Made by a program: the position numbers and the translations under genes
Source: Mesorhizobium sp.
GTDB taxonomy: Bacteria; Pseudomonadota; Alphaproteobacteria; Rhizobiales; Rhizobiaceae
DNA: 64,000 nucleotides
NCBI GenBank assembly: GCA_004020645.1
Contig: SAQL01000003.1
Span: 186,001 to 250,000 of the forward strand
Reading direction: 5' to 3'
Shown here: positions 15,712 through 26,300 of the stretch, one piece after another
How positions within the stretch are numbered: position 1 is the first letter of the stretch
How the letters are laid out: the number at the start of each line of letters is the position of its first letter
Notes under the pieces: generated by a model
The model's input: only the letters and a program-made list of their open reading frames with translations
The model's database searches: none
Told to the model about the DNA's origin: nothing

Positions 15712-17277
15712 GTGGCGAATACTACCGGCACGCGAGCAAAGCCCAAGCCGCAGACGACAGCGCAACGGTTGGACAGCATCGTTAAGTCCGCGCGCAAGAT
15801 GATGCGCAAGGACAAAGGGCTAAACGGCGATCTCGATCGTTTGCCCATGCTCACTTGGATCATGTTCCTGAAGTTCCTCGACGACATGGAGCGGCTCGAG
15901 GAGGAGCGCGCCGAAATTGGCGAGCGTGACTTCAAAGGAGCGATTGAGGCGCCTTATCGCTGGAGGGACTGGGCTGCCCAGGACGACGGAATTACCGGGC
16001 CCGACCTTCTAGCGTTCCTTGCCGCCGAGCGGACGCAATTGCCCGATGGGTCGATCGGGCCGGGTCTGTTCGCGTATCTAAAGAGCCTGCGCGGTGAGAA
16101 CGGTCGGCGTGAGCGTCGCGACGTGGTGGCCACCGTGTTCCAGGGTCTCACGAATCGCATGGAAAGCGGCTATCTCCTGCGCGACGTGGTCAACTTGGTT
16201 GACGGCATCCATTTCGACTCGTCGGACGAAATCCACACCCTCGGGCGCCTTTATGAGACGCTGGTGCGGGAGATGCGTGACGCTGCTGGCGATTCGGGTG
16301 AGTTTTACACGCCTCGCTCCGTGGTGCGCTTCATGGTCGAGGTGACGGATCCACGGCTTGGTGAATCCGTCCTTGACCCTGCATGCGGTACCGGCGGGTT
16401 TCTTTCCGAGGCTTTCCAGCACATCGAAAGGCAGGCCAACACCGTCGAGACACGGGAACTCCTTCAGAGCAAGAGCATCTTCGGAGGGGAGGCCAAGTCG
16501 CTGCCTTTCCTACTGGCGCAGATGAACCTGCTGTTGCATGGGCTCGACGCACCGCAGATCGATCCTGGCAATGCGTTGCGGTTTCGCCTCGCCGAGATCG
16601 GTGAGGAGCAGCGCGTCGAGGTAATTCTAACGAATCCGCCCTTCGGCGGCGAAGAAGAAGCCGGCATCCTCAATAACTTCCCCGAGGATCGCCGCACGGC
16701 CGAAACGGCGCTTCTATTCCTGCAACTCATTATGCGCCGGTTAAAGCGTGGCGGGCGTGGCCGGGCCGCTGTGGTCGTGCCGAATGGCACTTTGTTCGGC
16801 GACGGTATGTCCGCACGGATTAAGGCCGATCTGCTCACGCAATTCAATCTGCATACCGTGGTGCGGCTTCGCGAGGGCGTATTCGCGCCCTACACCGACA
16901 TTCCCACTAACCTGATCTTTTTTGACACCACCGGGCCAACGCAGACGATCTGGTACTACGAACAGCCTCGGCCGGTGGGGCGGAAGAAATATTCGAAGAC
17001 AGCTCCCATGATGTATGAGGAGTTCGGCGACTGCTTCGCATGGTGGGAAAATCGGGAAGAGAACGAGCGAGCCTGGCAAGTCGGCGCTGAGGATCTGATC
17101 CAACGTGACGAGCACGGCCGCGTCGTCGCCTGCAATCTCGACCTGAAGAATCCGCATTCTCCCGATGCCATTGATCACCGCGCGCCTGCTGAGATAGTCG
17201 ACGGCATCATCGAGAAGGAACGTCGCATCCTCACCATCATGGATGAGATCAGGGCAACGCTCGCGGGGGCGGCGTGA
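15712..17277 (+). CDS. hsdM: Type I restriction enzyme, M subunit (N6-adenine methyltransferase)
   Basis: The 521-residue protein starts at GTG after AGGGAGAACGAG. It has the HsdM N-terminal helical domain (about 15-160), SAM-binding motif I DPACGTGGFL (about 221-230) and catalytic motif IV NPPFGG (about 308-313), typical of N6-adenine methylation. With HsdS it protects host DNA, and it also forms the core of the restriction complex. The stop overlaps the hsdS start codon by one base, so translation of the S subunit is coupled. Confidence 0.94.
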   Translation: MANTTGTRAKPKPQTTAQRLDSIVKSARKMMRKDKGLNGDLDRLPMLTWIMFLKFLDDMERLEEERAEIGERDFKGAIEAPYRWRDWAAQDDGITGPDLLAFLAAERTQLPDGSIGPGLFAYLKSLRGENGRRERRDVVATVFQGLTNRMESGYLLRDVVNLVDGIHFDSSDEIHTLGRLYETLVREMRDAAGDSGEFYTPRSVVRFMVEVTDPRLGESVLDPACGTGGFLSEAFQHIERQANTVETRELLQSKSIFGGEAKSLPFLLAQMNLLLHGLDAPQIDPGNALRFRLAEIGEEQRVEVILTNPPFGGEEEAGILNNFPEDRRTAETALLFLQLIMRRLKRGGRGRAAVVVPNGTLFGDGMSARIKADLLTQFNLHTVVRLREGVFAPYTDIPTNLIFFDTTGPTQTIWYYEQPRPVGRKKYSKTAPMMYEEFGDCFAWWENREENERAWQVGAEDLIQRDEHGRVVACNLDLKNPHSPDAIDHRAPAEIVDGIIEKERRILTIMDEIRATLAGAA

Positions 17278-18081
17278 TGGCATTCCGTGAAGTCTGCCTT
17301 GGAACCTTTCTGCGAAAATCCGAGGGATGGATTCAGCCGAATACTCCGTGAAGATATCCACGCCGATGTGAATGCCTTCACGTCAAGCGCGCATGAATCT
17401 TACGCGGAACCGGGTGACACCGTTCTCGGCGACTTCATCGAACTGGCGGAAGAGCGTATCACGGTTGAACCTTGCGTCGCCTATCCGCAAGTTGGAATAC
17501 GGGGGTTCGCCGGCGGGCTGTTCTTCAAGGAAGCCTTGCTGGGTTCTGAAACAAGTTACAAGGCGTTCAATCGATTGTCCTCGGGGCTATTCGTCGTGAG
17601 CCAGCCGAAGGGCTGGGAAGGTGCGGTTGCAGTTTGTGACGGGACTTACGATGGCTGGTTCGCTTCGCCCGAATACCGCACTTTTCGCTGCAAGTCAGGC
17701 AAGCTGGAGCCAGCTTATCTGTCAGCGCTACTGCCTACACCATGGTTTCAGTACGAGTTAAGCAAGCTTACCCGCGGGCAAGGCGCGCGTCGTGAACGAT
17801 TGCGCCCGGAGATGCTGTTGGGCATGGGTATCCGTATGCCGTCCCCTGAAAAGCAGAATAAAGCATTGGAGGCGATCGAGGGGCTTCGTCTCATTCCAGA
17901 CTCTAAGGCAAATTTCCTAGAGAGCGTCGATGCTCTTGTGCCAGCCTTGCTGCACCAACTTTTCAACGGCAGGACAGTAAGGAATGAGGGACGGATATCG
18001 GGACAAGATACAGAGCGACTTATTCTCGGAAACTTCGGACGTCACGGTAGTCAGGTTCCTGCTCGCCGACTTGCACGATGA
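17277..18081 (+). pseudogene. hsdS: Type I restriction S subunit, one target-recognition domain lost and frame broken
   Basis: The natural start ATG 17277 reads MAFREVCLGTFLRKSEGWI, an S-subunit N-terminus, but stops after 24 codons at 17351. The rest lies in another frame, open from GTG 17287 to 18081 (264 residues). There VLGDFIELAEERI, GIRGFAGGLFFKE, YKAFNRLSSGLF and SPEYRTFRCKSG form a single target-recognition domain with its conserved helix (TRGQGARRERLRPE). Full subunits have two such domains of about 150 residues each plus spacer helices; the first is gone. This looks like an internal deletion with frameshift. A half-subunit translated from GTG 17287 might dimerise and still give specificity, as known for truncated HsdS proteins. 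Confidence 0.75.
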
Positions 18082-18292
18082 CCTGCTTGGGAAGGTTCGC
18101 CGCTTCCGCTTCTTGGCCGATCTCGGCGCGGAGCTCGGACCGCCGGGCCAAGGGTCCCTGGTTCGGCTGATCAAAACGCGCGACGTGTCCCGGTCAGCAG
18201 CTTGCGGGGAGGGTTCACACCGTATTCGACCGATCCGGTCAATTTTCGAACATCGCAGCGGGGCAAAAAGGGAAGATCGGGACCAAGGATGA
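17984..18292 (+). pseudogene. Truncated hypothetical protein between hsdS and the GmrSD gene
   Basis: The 102-residue frame begins MRDGYRDKIQSDLFSETSD with a protein-like N-terminal 60 residues (FLLADLHDDLLGKVRRF), then turns into low-quality Arg-rich sequence. It overlaps the last 98 bases of the broken hsdS frame and the first 4 bases of the next gene. The first part resembles small accessory proteins encoded in such restriction loci, but I cannot name the family. The loss of pattern in the second half suggests truncation. Confidence 0.4.
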
Positions 18293-20388
18293 AAGCAACA
18301 GAAGCAAAGCTCCTCGCGTTTCTCAAGAAATCGCCGCAGTTTGTCATCCCCATCTATCAGAGGACGTACTCCTGGACCGAAAGAGAGTGCCGTCAACTGT
18401 GGGATGATATTGTCCGCGCTGGTAGCGATGACGCCATATCCGTGCACTTCATCGGGTCCATTGTCTATATCGAAGCAGGTTTGTCACAGGTTTCCCATCA
18501 GGCACCACTACTTGTCATCGACGGCCAGCAGCGCCTGACCACCGTCACAATTCTACTTGCTGCGCTAGCTGAAGCGCTTGGCGACGATGAACCGATCGAT
18601 GGTTTCTCTGCCCGCAAACTGCGCAACTATTATCTTCTGAATCCTGAGGAATCCGGCGATCGCCATTACAAGCTTCTCCTTTCCCAGACCGACAAGGCGA
18701 CGCTCACTTCGATCGTCGGTCAGCAAGAGCTGACCGCGGAGCGTTCACTTCGTATTGTACAGAACCGCGCGCTGTTCAAAGACTTGATTGCTGGCCGGCA
18801 AAGCCATCTGGCGGCGATCTGCAACGGGCTGGCTAAACTCGTTGTTGTCGACATTGCCCTTAGCCGCGATCAGGACAACCCGCAGCTCATATTTGAAAGC
18901 ATGAACTCCACAGGCCGAGAGCTAAGCCAGGCTGATCTGATCAGAAACTTCATCCTCATGGGGATCGAGCCCGGCCTTCAAACAAGTCTCTATGAGCAGT
19001 TCTGGCGCCCGATGGAAATATCGTTCGGGCAAGAAGCATACAACACGCACTTTGACAGTTTCATGCGGCATTATCTAACGGTAAAGACGGGAGAAATTCC
19101 GCGCCTCGACGACGTTTACGAAGCGTTTAAGGGGCACGCCCGTTCGCCGAAAATTTCGGAGGCAGGTGTTGAGGCATTGGTCAAGGATATTCGAGACATT
19201 GCCAAGTTCTATTGTGCCATGGCGCTCGGCGCGGAAAACGATCTTGCCCTTAAAGTCGCATTCCATGACCTTCGGGAGTTAAAGGTCGATGTCGCCTATC
19301 CATTCCTGCTCGAATTGTACCAAGACTATGTCGGCGGGCTGTTGGCGAGGGAGGAATTCCTTGAGGCTGTAAGATTGATCGAGGCTTACGTCTTCCGTCG
19401 CGCCATCTGCGCAATTCCCACCAACTCGCTTAACAAGACCTTTGCCACGTTTACCAAGGCTCTGAAAAAGGACAGGTACCTCGAAAGCATCAAGGCGCAC
19501 TTCCTGCTGATGCCGTCGTATCGCCGGTTCCCGAATGAAGACGAGTTCAAGCGTGATATGCAGACCCGGGATTTATATAACTTCCGAAGCCGGAGCTATT
19601 GGCTTCGCCGCTTCGAAAATCATGGACGAAAAGAACGTGTACCGGTCGATGAATACACGATCGAACACATAATGCCTCAGAACGAAACAATGTCGGATGC
19701 ATGGAAAAGCGCTCTCGGTGACGAGTGGGCGCGTATCCAACAAACGTATCTGCACACGCTCGGCAACCTGACGCTCACTGGCTACAACTCGGAATACAGC
19801 GACCGCTCATTCGACGAGAAACGCGATATGGACGGGGGATTCAAGCACAGCCCGCTCAAGGTCAACGCAGGGCTCCCAGAGCTGGAGTCGTGGAACGAGA
19901 ATGCGATCAAGTCTCGCGCTGCAAAGCTTGCGGCGCAAGCAACGGATGTCTGGCGGGCGCCTGCACTGCCAGTTGACGTCCTGGAGGCCTATCAGCCGCA
20001 GGAGGCTAGAACTGCGGGGTACTCGATCGAGGACCATCCATACCTTTTGAGCTCCTCAACGCGGGAACTCTTCGAGGCATTTCGGAAAGAGGTTCTGACG
20101 CTTGATCCATGCGTGACGGAGGAATTCCTGAAGCTCTACGTGGCGTACAAGGCGGAGACGAACTTTGTTGATGTCGTTCCACAAGCAAAACAGCTTCGAT
20201 TGTCCCTCAATATGAGCTTCTCGGACATCACCGATCCGCGCGGTATTTGCAAGGATGTTTCAGGCCTGGGCCGTTGGGGAAATGGTGATGTCGAGGTCAG
20301 GTTCAACAGGATCGAAGAATTACCTTACATCGTCGGTCTGGTTCGGCAATCCCTTGAGCAGCAGCTAGGAAATGGAGGCGACGTATGA
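18289..20388 (+). CDS. GmrSD-type restriction protein (DUF262, DUF1524, DUF5655)
   Basis: The 699-residue protein starts at ATG 18289 with AAGGATG context; the frame is open to 18202. The N-terminal DUF262 (ParB/Srx-like NTPase) domain has IPIYQRTYSWTERE (about 20-33) and DGQQRLTTV (about 77-85). The DUF1524 nuclease domain has IEHIMPQN (about 456-463) and LGNLTLTGYNSEYS. The last 120 residues match DUF5655. Related GmrSD enzymes are type IV systems that use NTP hydrolysis to cut modified phage DNA such as glucosylated hydroxymethylcytosine. Its place behind hsdRMS is typical of defence islands. Confidence 0.9.
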   Translation: MKATEAKLLAFLKKSPQFVIPIYQRTYSWTERECRQLWDDIVRAGSDDAISVHFIGSIVYIEAGLSQVSHQAPLLVIDGQQRLTTVTILLAALAEALGDDEPIDGFSARKLRNYYLLNPEESGDRHYKLLLSQTDKATLTSIVGQQELTAERSLRIVQNRALFKDLIAGRQSHLAAICNGLAKLVVVDIALSRDQDNPQLIFESMNSTGRELSQADLIRNFILMGIEPGLQTSLYEQFWRPMEISFGQEAYNTHFDSFMRHYLTVKTGEIPRLDDVYEAFKGHARSPKISEAGVEALVKDIRDIAKFYCAMALGAENDLALKVAFHDLRELKVDVAYPFLLELYQDYVGGLLAREEFLEAVRLIEAYVFRRAICAIPTNSLNKTFATFTKALKKDRYLESIKAHFLLMPSYRRFPNEDEFKRDMQTRDLYNFRSRSYWLRRFENHGRKERVPVDEYTIEHIMPQNETMSDAWKSALGDEWARIQQTYLHTLGNLTLTGYNSEYSDRSFDEKRDMDGGFKHSPLKVNAGLPELESWNENAIKSRAAKLAAQATDVWRAPALPVDVLEAYQPQEARTAGYSIEDHPYLLSSSTRELFEAFRKEVLTLDPCVTEEFLKLYVAYKAETNFVDVVPQAKQLRLSLNMSFSDITDPRGICKDVSGLGRWGNGDVEVRFNRIEELPYIVGLVRQSLEQQLGNGGDV

Positions 20389-20420
20389 GTCAGTTGCTAT
20401 TACCAATCGGAACTCGCTGA
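20385..20420 (+). pseudogene. Vestigial 11-codon gene start with strong ribosome site
   Basis: ATG 20385 overlaps the GmrSD stop as ATGA and has GGAGG six bases upstream, a textbook coupled start. The frame ends after 11 codons at 20420. It looks like the remnant of a following gene of the same operon that has been deleted. Confidence 0.35.
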
Positions 20421-20585
20421 ATTGAACGCGCGCGATCGAGAGACCAGTCGGGCGGCAAAATCGCCGGGGCAGGAGCGATAGACATCCCCGACGTTCGCGA
20501 AGCAATAAGGCAGATCATGGAGGGCGGTGAAACAGCGGTCAATCTGCGCCGAGAGAAATACGGGCTCTAGCTTGGTTGGCATCAT
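20400..20585 (-). CDS. Small hypothetical protein
   Basis: A 61-residue frame on the minus strand beginning MMPTKLEPVF, with AAAGGCTCGCC before its start. The composition (three Cys, aromatic residues) is protein-like, but it sits alone between two plus-strand genes. I do not recognise a family. It may be a chance frame inside a deletion scar. Confidence 0.3.
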   Translation of the reverse strand: MMPTKLEPVFLSAQIDRCFTALHDLPYCFANVGDVYRSCPGDFAARLVSRSRAFNSASSDW

Positions 20586-20684
20586 GGCGAGCCTTTCGAG
20601 TTCGCCGCAAAATGCCGGTCGCCCTTCCTTGGATCAAATCATATGCTCAACAATGGCTTTGGCGTTGCAACTTCGGGGCGGCCA

Positions 20685-23342
20685 ATGAAACGCCGGACTG
20701 TCGTCGTTGAAGGACCTCTCGCCTTTCGGATGCGCCGGATCGCCGCCGCGCGACGCGGCCAAGCCGGCGTTCAAATCGTGACTATGCCGCAACTGGCCGC
20801 CCGCTTGGCGGGCGGCTTTACGCAACCTGCCCGATCCGAGGACCTTGATCCAGCTATCCGTGCTGCACTCGAAGCCGGAGGGTTAGCCGAGTTAGAAAGT
20901 ATCCGGCTGCTTCCAGGTATGATCCGGGCCGTCGCAAGGACGCTCGCCAAAATCTGGCAGGCCGATCTTTCGCTGCCGATAGGCGACGATCGCGGCGCCC
21001 GACTGGCGGATATTGCCCAGATCGAGCAGCGCGTCCGCGCAAACCTACCCAAAGGCGTGCTGACGACGCGCGACCTTCGCGACGCCGCGCTGAACCGCCT
21101 CGTCCATGCGGCGTCCGTGCTAGGGTCGGTGGAGCTTGACCGCGTCGTCAGCGTCGCCCCGGTCTGGCACCCTCTGCTTCAGGCCCTCAATGAGACGGTG
21201 CCCCTCTCCTGGCATAGTTCCGGCGCCACGGACGTCAGCTGGTTCCCGGGCAAGATCACGACTGACCAGCGCCCAACAGCTGTCGCCATGGAGATGGTGT
21301 CCTGCGCCAATCCTGCTGCTGAAGTGGTGGAAGCCCTACGCTGGATGCGCGAGCTCATCGCATCCGGACGGGCGAGACCCGAAGAAATTGCGATTTGCGC
21401 CACCTCGACCGAGGAATGGGACGAGCACTTTCTCGTCCTGGCAGCGGACGCCGACCTACCGCTGCATTTCTCGCACGGTGTGCCGGTCCTGGCGTCGCGC
21501 GAAGGCCAGGCCTGCGGCGCGCTTGCCGACGTTCTGTTGAATGGCCTCAGTCAGGACCGCCTGCGCCGGCTCTTCAGTCATGCAGCGGGCCGGAGCCGCG
21601 CCTTGCAGGACTTGCCGCAGAATTGGTCGCTTGGACTTCAACCTGGTGCTGCGCTCCTCGATCTCGATCATTGGCTTCGGGCGTCGGACGAGGCGAGCCG
21701 TGTTCGATCCGACGGCATCGATCCGAGGCCGGTCCTGACACCCGTCCTCGAGATGCTGGCCAACGGGCCGGACGCAGCCGAACAGGCTGGCGTGATGCTG
21801 CTGGGAGCGTCCGCTCGCGCGCTCTGGAGCGAGGCGCTGCGGCGCGCGCCTGCCGAGGCGCTAGAATTCTCTCTGCAGGAGCTTCGCTTACCCGACGGCC
21901 ACGATCCCGGCGCCTGTGCCGTGTGGTGCCCGGCGAGTCATCTCGCCGCGGCACCTCGCCAATGGGTTCGTCTGCTCGGAATGACCACACGCTCATGGCC
22001 ACGCCGCGCAGCGGAAGATCCCCTGATCCCAAGCCATGTTTTGTCCCGTGGCATACTCGATCCCGATCCTGTCACTGCGCAGGACCGACGAGCGTTCCAG
22101 GCAATCACTGCCCAGGCATCTGGAGGCTGCATCCTGTCGAGAAGCCGCCGGAATGCCCAAGGCGGCCTCCTCGCGGCCAGTCCACTCGCACCGCAAGGAG
22201 ACGGTGTTCAAGTGCTGAAGCGGTCGCGAATCCCGACCCACGCGTTCAGCGAGGCCGATCGGCTGCTCGCCCGACCGAACGAGGCCGCGAACTCGCCGGC
22301 GCTGGCGGCGGCTAACGCGTGCTGGCGCGACTGGCGAAATCCCGCGATCACCGCCCATGATGGTCGGACGAGGGCCGATCATCCAGTCATCGAGCGCGCC
22401 ATCGATGAGGTTAAGTCCGCGACGTCGCTGCGTTTGATGCTCCGCGATCCGCTGGCTTTCGTGTGGCGCTATGCGTTGGGCTGGCGGTCGGTCCCCGAAG
22501 ACGATCAGCCGCTGACACTCGATGCGCGTGCCTATGGCGATCTCGTGCATGAACTCCTCAAGCGGACCGTCGATACGCTCGAGCCCAGTCCAGGCTATTC
22601 CCGCGCCGCGCGGCACGAGATCGAGGCCGCCCTGGCAGAGGCGGCGACGACGGTCAGTGGGGAGTGGCCGCTGAAGCGATCCGTGCCGCCGTTGCTGCTG
22701 TGGCGGCACACCGTGGACGCTGCTGCCCAACTTGCGCTCAAAGCCTTGACGCTTGACGAGACGTTCCAGCCGGGCACTCGCAGCTGGACTGAGCTGGCGT
22801 TCGGCCGCGTCGACGAAGCAGTTGCAACGACGGGCGATCTTCCCTGGGATCCGACCGCGCCGGTCATAATCACCGGGACCAATATTCGGGTCAAGGGCAG
22901 CATCGACCGGCTCGATATCACCGCCACAGGAAACGCCGTTCGCGTCTCGGATTACAAGACGGGTGCAGAGCCAAAGAAGGCCGATCAGATCGTGCTCGGG
23001 GGCGGCGCCGAGCTCCAGCGCGTCATCTATGCGCTGGCGGCGCGCCAACAAGTGCCGGACAACCCGCGCGTCGTCGCCCGCCTCATCTACCTCGGCGGCG
23101 GTGAGCCGCGGGTCTACAAACTGCACGATATCGATCACGCCATCGCCGAGATCGCAGACCATGTGACGGCGGCCGGCGTCCTTTTGCGGCAGGGCAGGGC
23201 ATTGCCCGGTCCGGACGCGCGCGAGAACTGGAACGACTTCCGGCTGGCGCTTCCAGCATCGCCGACAGCGTACTTTCAAATCAAACAGGCGGCGCTGAGC
23301 CGCGCCTTCAACGATTTTGCGCGCGTCTGGAGCTGCCGATGA
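20685..23342 (+). CDS. AddB-like PD-(D/E)XK nuclease
   Basis: About 885 residues. The N-terminal two thirds resemble the inactivated helicase fold of AddB proteins. The C-terminal nuclease domain has GDLVHELLKR (conserved His, about 620), GSIDRLDITATG and VSDYKTGA (the D...xK motif, about 743-766). In typical AddB the entry to this domain contains Cys residues of an iron-sulfur cluster; here the corresponding segment RLMLRDPLAFVWRYAL has none. ATG 20685 is chosen for the GGGGCGG just upstream; an in-frame ATG at 20643 is possible. The stop overlaps the helicase start as ATGA. It is probably a defence or repair nuclease rather than the housekeeping AddB. Confidence 0.78.
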   Translation: MKRRTVVVEGPLAFRMRRIAAARRGQAGVQIVTMPQLAARLAGGFTQPARSEDLDPAIRAALEAGGLAELESIRLLPGMIRAVARTLAKIWQADLSLPIGDDRGARLADIAQIEQRVRANLPKGVLTTRDLRDAALNRLVHAASVLGSVELDRVVSVAPVWHPLLQALNETVPLSWHSSGATDVSWFPGKITTDQRPTAVAMEMVSCANPAAEVVEALRWMRELIASGRARPEEIAICATSTEEWDEHFLVLAADADLPLHFSHGVPVLASREGQACGALADVLLNGLSQDRLRRLFSHAAGRSRALQDLPQNWSLGLQPGAALLDLDHWLRASDEASRVRSDGIDPRPVLTPVLEMLANGPDAAEQAGVMLLGASARALWSEALRRAPAEALEFSLQELRLPDGHDPGACAVWCPASHLAAAPRQWVRLLGMTTRSWPRRAAEDPLIPSHVLSRGILDPDPVTAQDRRAFQAITAQASGGCILSRSRRNAQGGLLAASPLAPQGDGVQVLKRSRIPTHAFSEADRLLARPNEAANSPALAAANACWRDWRNPAITAHDGRTRADHPVIERAIDEVKSATSLRLMLRDPLAFVWRYALGWRSVPEDDQPLTLDARAYGDLVHELLKRTVDTLEPSPGYSRAARHEIEAALAEAATTVSGEWPLKRSVPPLLLWRHTVDAAAQLALKALTLDETFQPGTRSWTELAFGRVDEAVATTGDLPWDPTAPVIITGTNIRVKGSIDRLDITATGNAVRVSDYKTGAEPKKADQIVLGGGAELQRVIYALAARQQVPDNPRVVARLIYLGGGEPRVYKLHDIDHAIAEIADHVTAAGVLLRQGRALPGPDARENWNDFRLALPASPTAYFQIKQAALSRAFNDFARVWSCR

Positions 23343-26300
23343 TCCAACTGGCAGACAGGTCCGCGCGCCGGCGGGCTCTGACCGATCTTGACTCGACATT
23401 GCTCGTCGAAGCCGCGGCTGGCACCGGCAAGACCGCCCTGATGGCGGGGCGCGTGACGATGCTGCTTGCGCGCGGCGCCCAACCCGGTGAGATCGCGGCC
23501 ATCACTTTTACTGAGTTGGCGGCCAGCGAGCTGTCAGTGCGCGTCCATCGCTACGTCAACGAACTTCTGGCCGAACGCGTGCCGGCTCCATTGCGGGAAG
23601 CTCTGCCCAATGGCCTCGACGCGGCTCAGCGGCACGCAATGTCCGCCGCCGTCGCCAAACTCGACGAACTTACGACCGCAACGATCCACGCCTTCTGCCA
23701 GACCATCATCTCAAGCTACGCGGTCGAGGCTGATATTGATCCAGGCGCGCAGATGCTCGATGCGGTCCAGGCCGCCGCTGCGTTCGACTCCATATTCGAG
23801 CAATGGCTCAAACGGCGGCTCAACAGTCCGGAGCGGCCAATCGATCCGATCGCAGTCTTGTCCCGCGAAGACCCCCGCCGCGTTGTCTCCACCCTTCAGG
23901 AACTGGCGCGCTTTCGTCTCAAGCATCGTGATGCGCGGACGCTGCCTGCCGATCTCACCGGCCGCCCGGACATCGACCTGGCCGAAGCGGTCGCGGATTT
24001 CCGGCGCTGGATAGTCGCTCAGCCCGTCGAGCCCAAAACGCTCGAGCTGCTGGGTGAGCTCGAGACGCTGGCAAACTTTTACGCCGGCAGCTTTGAGACG
24101 CCGCCCGATTTCCCCCGGCTCTGGGCGCTCGCCCATCCGATTCGACTTTCCTGCATGCGGAAGAACACGTTCGATCTAATCAGGCCAAGACGGAAATCGG
24201 CCTGGGAAAAGGTCGCCGGCCAGGACCTGGGTAGCCGGCTCAGTGAGGATGCCGGCCAATACTTCGACCGGGTCGACCACTGCTACCGAGTGGTGCTCGG
24301 CCGCATTGCCACAGCACTTGTCGCAGGTCTGTCCGATGAACTCGACGAGGTGCTTGACGACTACGCCGCCTTCAAACGCGCCGCGGCCGTCCTTGATTTC
24401 GACGATCTTCTGGAACGAGCGCGGGCTCTGGTCCGCGACCATGATGCCGTGCGGCGCGCTCTCGGAACCCGCTACCGGCATATCTTCGTGGACGAGTTCC
24501 AAGACACCGATCCCATCCAGTCCGAAATCCTGTTTCTGATCGCAGCTGAAGATCGCGCGACGCGATGGCAGGACAGCGTCTTGAGGCCAGGGGCTCTCTT
24601 CATGGTCGGCGACCCGAAACAGGCCATCTACCGGTTCCGCGGCGCCGATGTCGGATCTTATGCGCAGGCGCGTACCGCAATCGAACGGCGGTGGCCGGAC
24701 AACATCATCCAGATCACCGCAAATTTCCGCTCCCGACCGGACATTCTCACCCATGTCAACCGCTGTTTCGAGATGCCACTTTCTGGTGTCGGGCAACCTG
24801 GCTATGTGGCGCTCACGGCAACCATCGATCCCCCCACCCACGACCTTCCGTGTGCGGCCAGGATCACCGTCGACGTGCCGCCCAATTCGCGATCAGAGCA
24901 CATCCGCGATGCCGAGGCAGAAGCCGTCGCTGAACTCTGCATGCGGCTCATCGGCAATCTGCACGTTCGCGACGACGACGGCGTGATGGTTCCGCTCACC
25001 GCCGGCGGAATAGCCCTGCTTGCGCCGACAGGCACCGAACTCTGGCGCTATGAACGCGCCCTGGAACAACGAGGCCTGCCGATCGCGTCCCAAGCGGGCA
25101 AGGGCCTGTTCCGACGTCAGGAGGTGCAGGATATGCTCGCCTTGGCTCGCGTGCTCGCCGACGCCGGCGACAGCCTGGCTCTCGGCGCGCTGATGCGAGG
25201 CCCGCTTGTCGGGCTGACCGAGGAAGAGCTTCTCGATATCACTGCGGCTTTGCCCCAAAATCTCGAACGCCCGCACGCGGTTCCGCGATTCTCGCTGTTG
25301 ACCGAGCTGAGCGACGTCACGCATCCGATTGCGCGTCGGACACTTTCGATCCTGCAAGACCTGAGATGGAAATCGAGGGCGACCACACCTGCGCTGCTGC
25401 TCGCCGAAGCAGCCGAGTGGCTGGCTGTTCGACCCATTCTTGCCGCGCGCGAAGGTGATCGCAGCGCCCGTGCGGCTGCGAACGTAGAAGCCTTTCTCGA
25501 ACGGGCGCGGCCTTACGGCGTCACCGGTCTCAAGCGGTTCGTCCGTGACATCACCAGGGATTGGAGTCAGGGGGTTCCGTCCAACGAGGGCCGGGTTGAT
25601 GCCGAGGGCGACGCCATCGAGATCATCACCATTCACAGCGCGAAGGGGCTGGAATGGCCAATGGTGATTCCGGTCAACACAGCCACGTTGCTCCGCTCGC
25701 GCGAGCCGTTCGTGCATCGCGCATCCGATAACACGCTGCACTGGGTCATCGGCGACGTCGTCCCGCCCGATCTTCTGCTGGCGCTCGCGTCCGATGATGA
25801 AAGCCTTGCCCGTGAACGCGAACGCCTTTGGTATGTCGCATGCACTCGCGCTCGGGAGCTCCTCGTCGTCCCGGAGCTGCCCCAGGCGGAGCAAAGGTCC
25901 TGGGCGCGGATCGTCGACCTGGCGCACCAGGACCTGCCGCTGCTAGACCTATCGCGTTTCGATCGGGCACCGCGCCCTGCCGCTGCCGATCTGCCAAACG
26001 GACAGACGTGGGACATCTTCGAGACAGAGCGCGCCGCCATCTCCGCTGCCGCCGTCCCGCTAACGTGGCTTCAGCCGAGCAGCCAGGATCCGGATCGCGT
26101 TCCTATGACTGAAGCGATCGCGATCGACTCCGGCGACGCTCCGGAGACGGAGCTGCCGATCGGCGCAGGACGCGTCCGAGGACTCGTCTTGCACAAGGTG
26201 ATGGAGGAGGTCCTGACTGGCGAACTTGATGAAGACCTCGCCGGGTTTGCCAGTCGCGCCCGCGCGCTTATCGCAGAGCTGGTAGTGGTTGGCGAAGACG

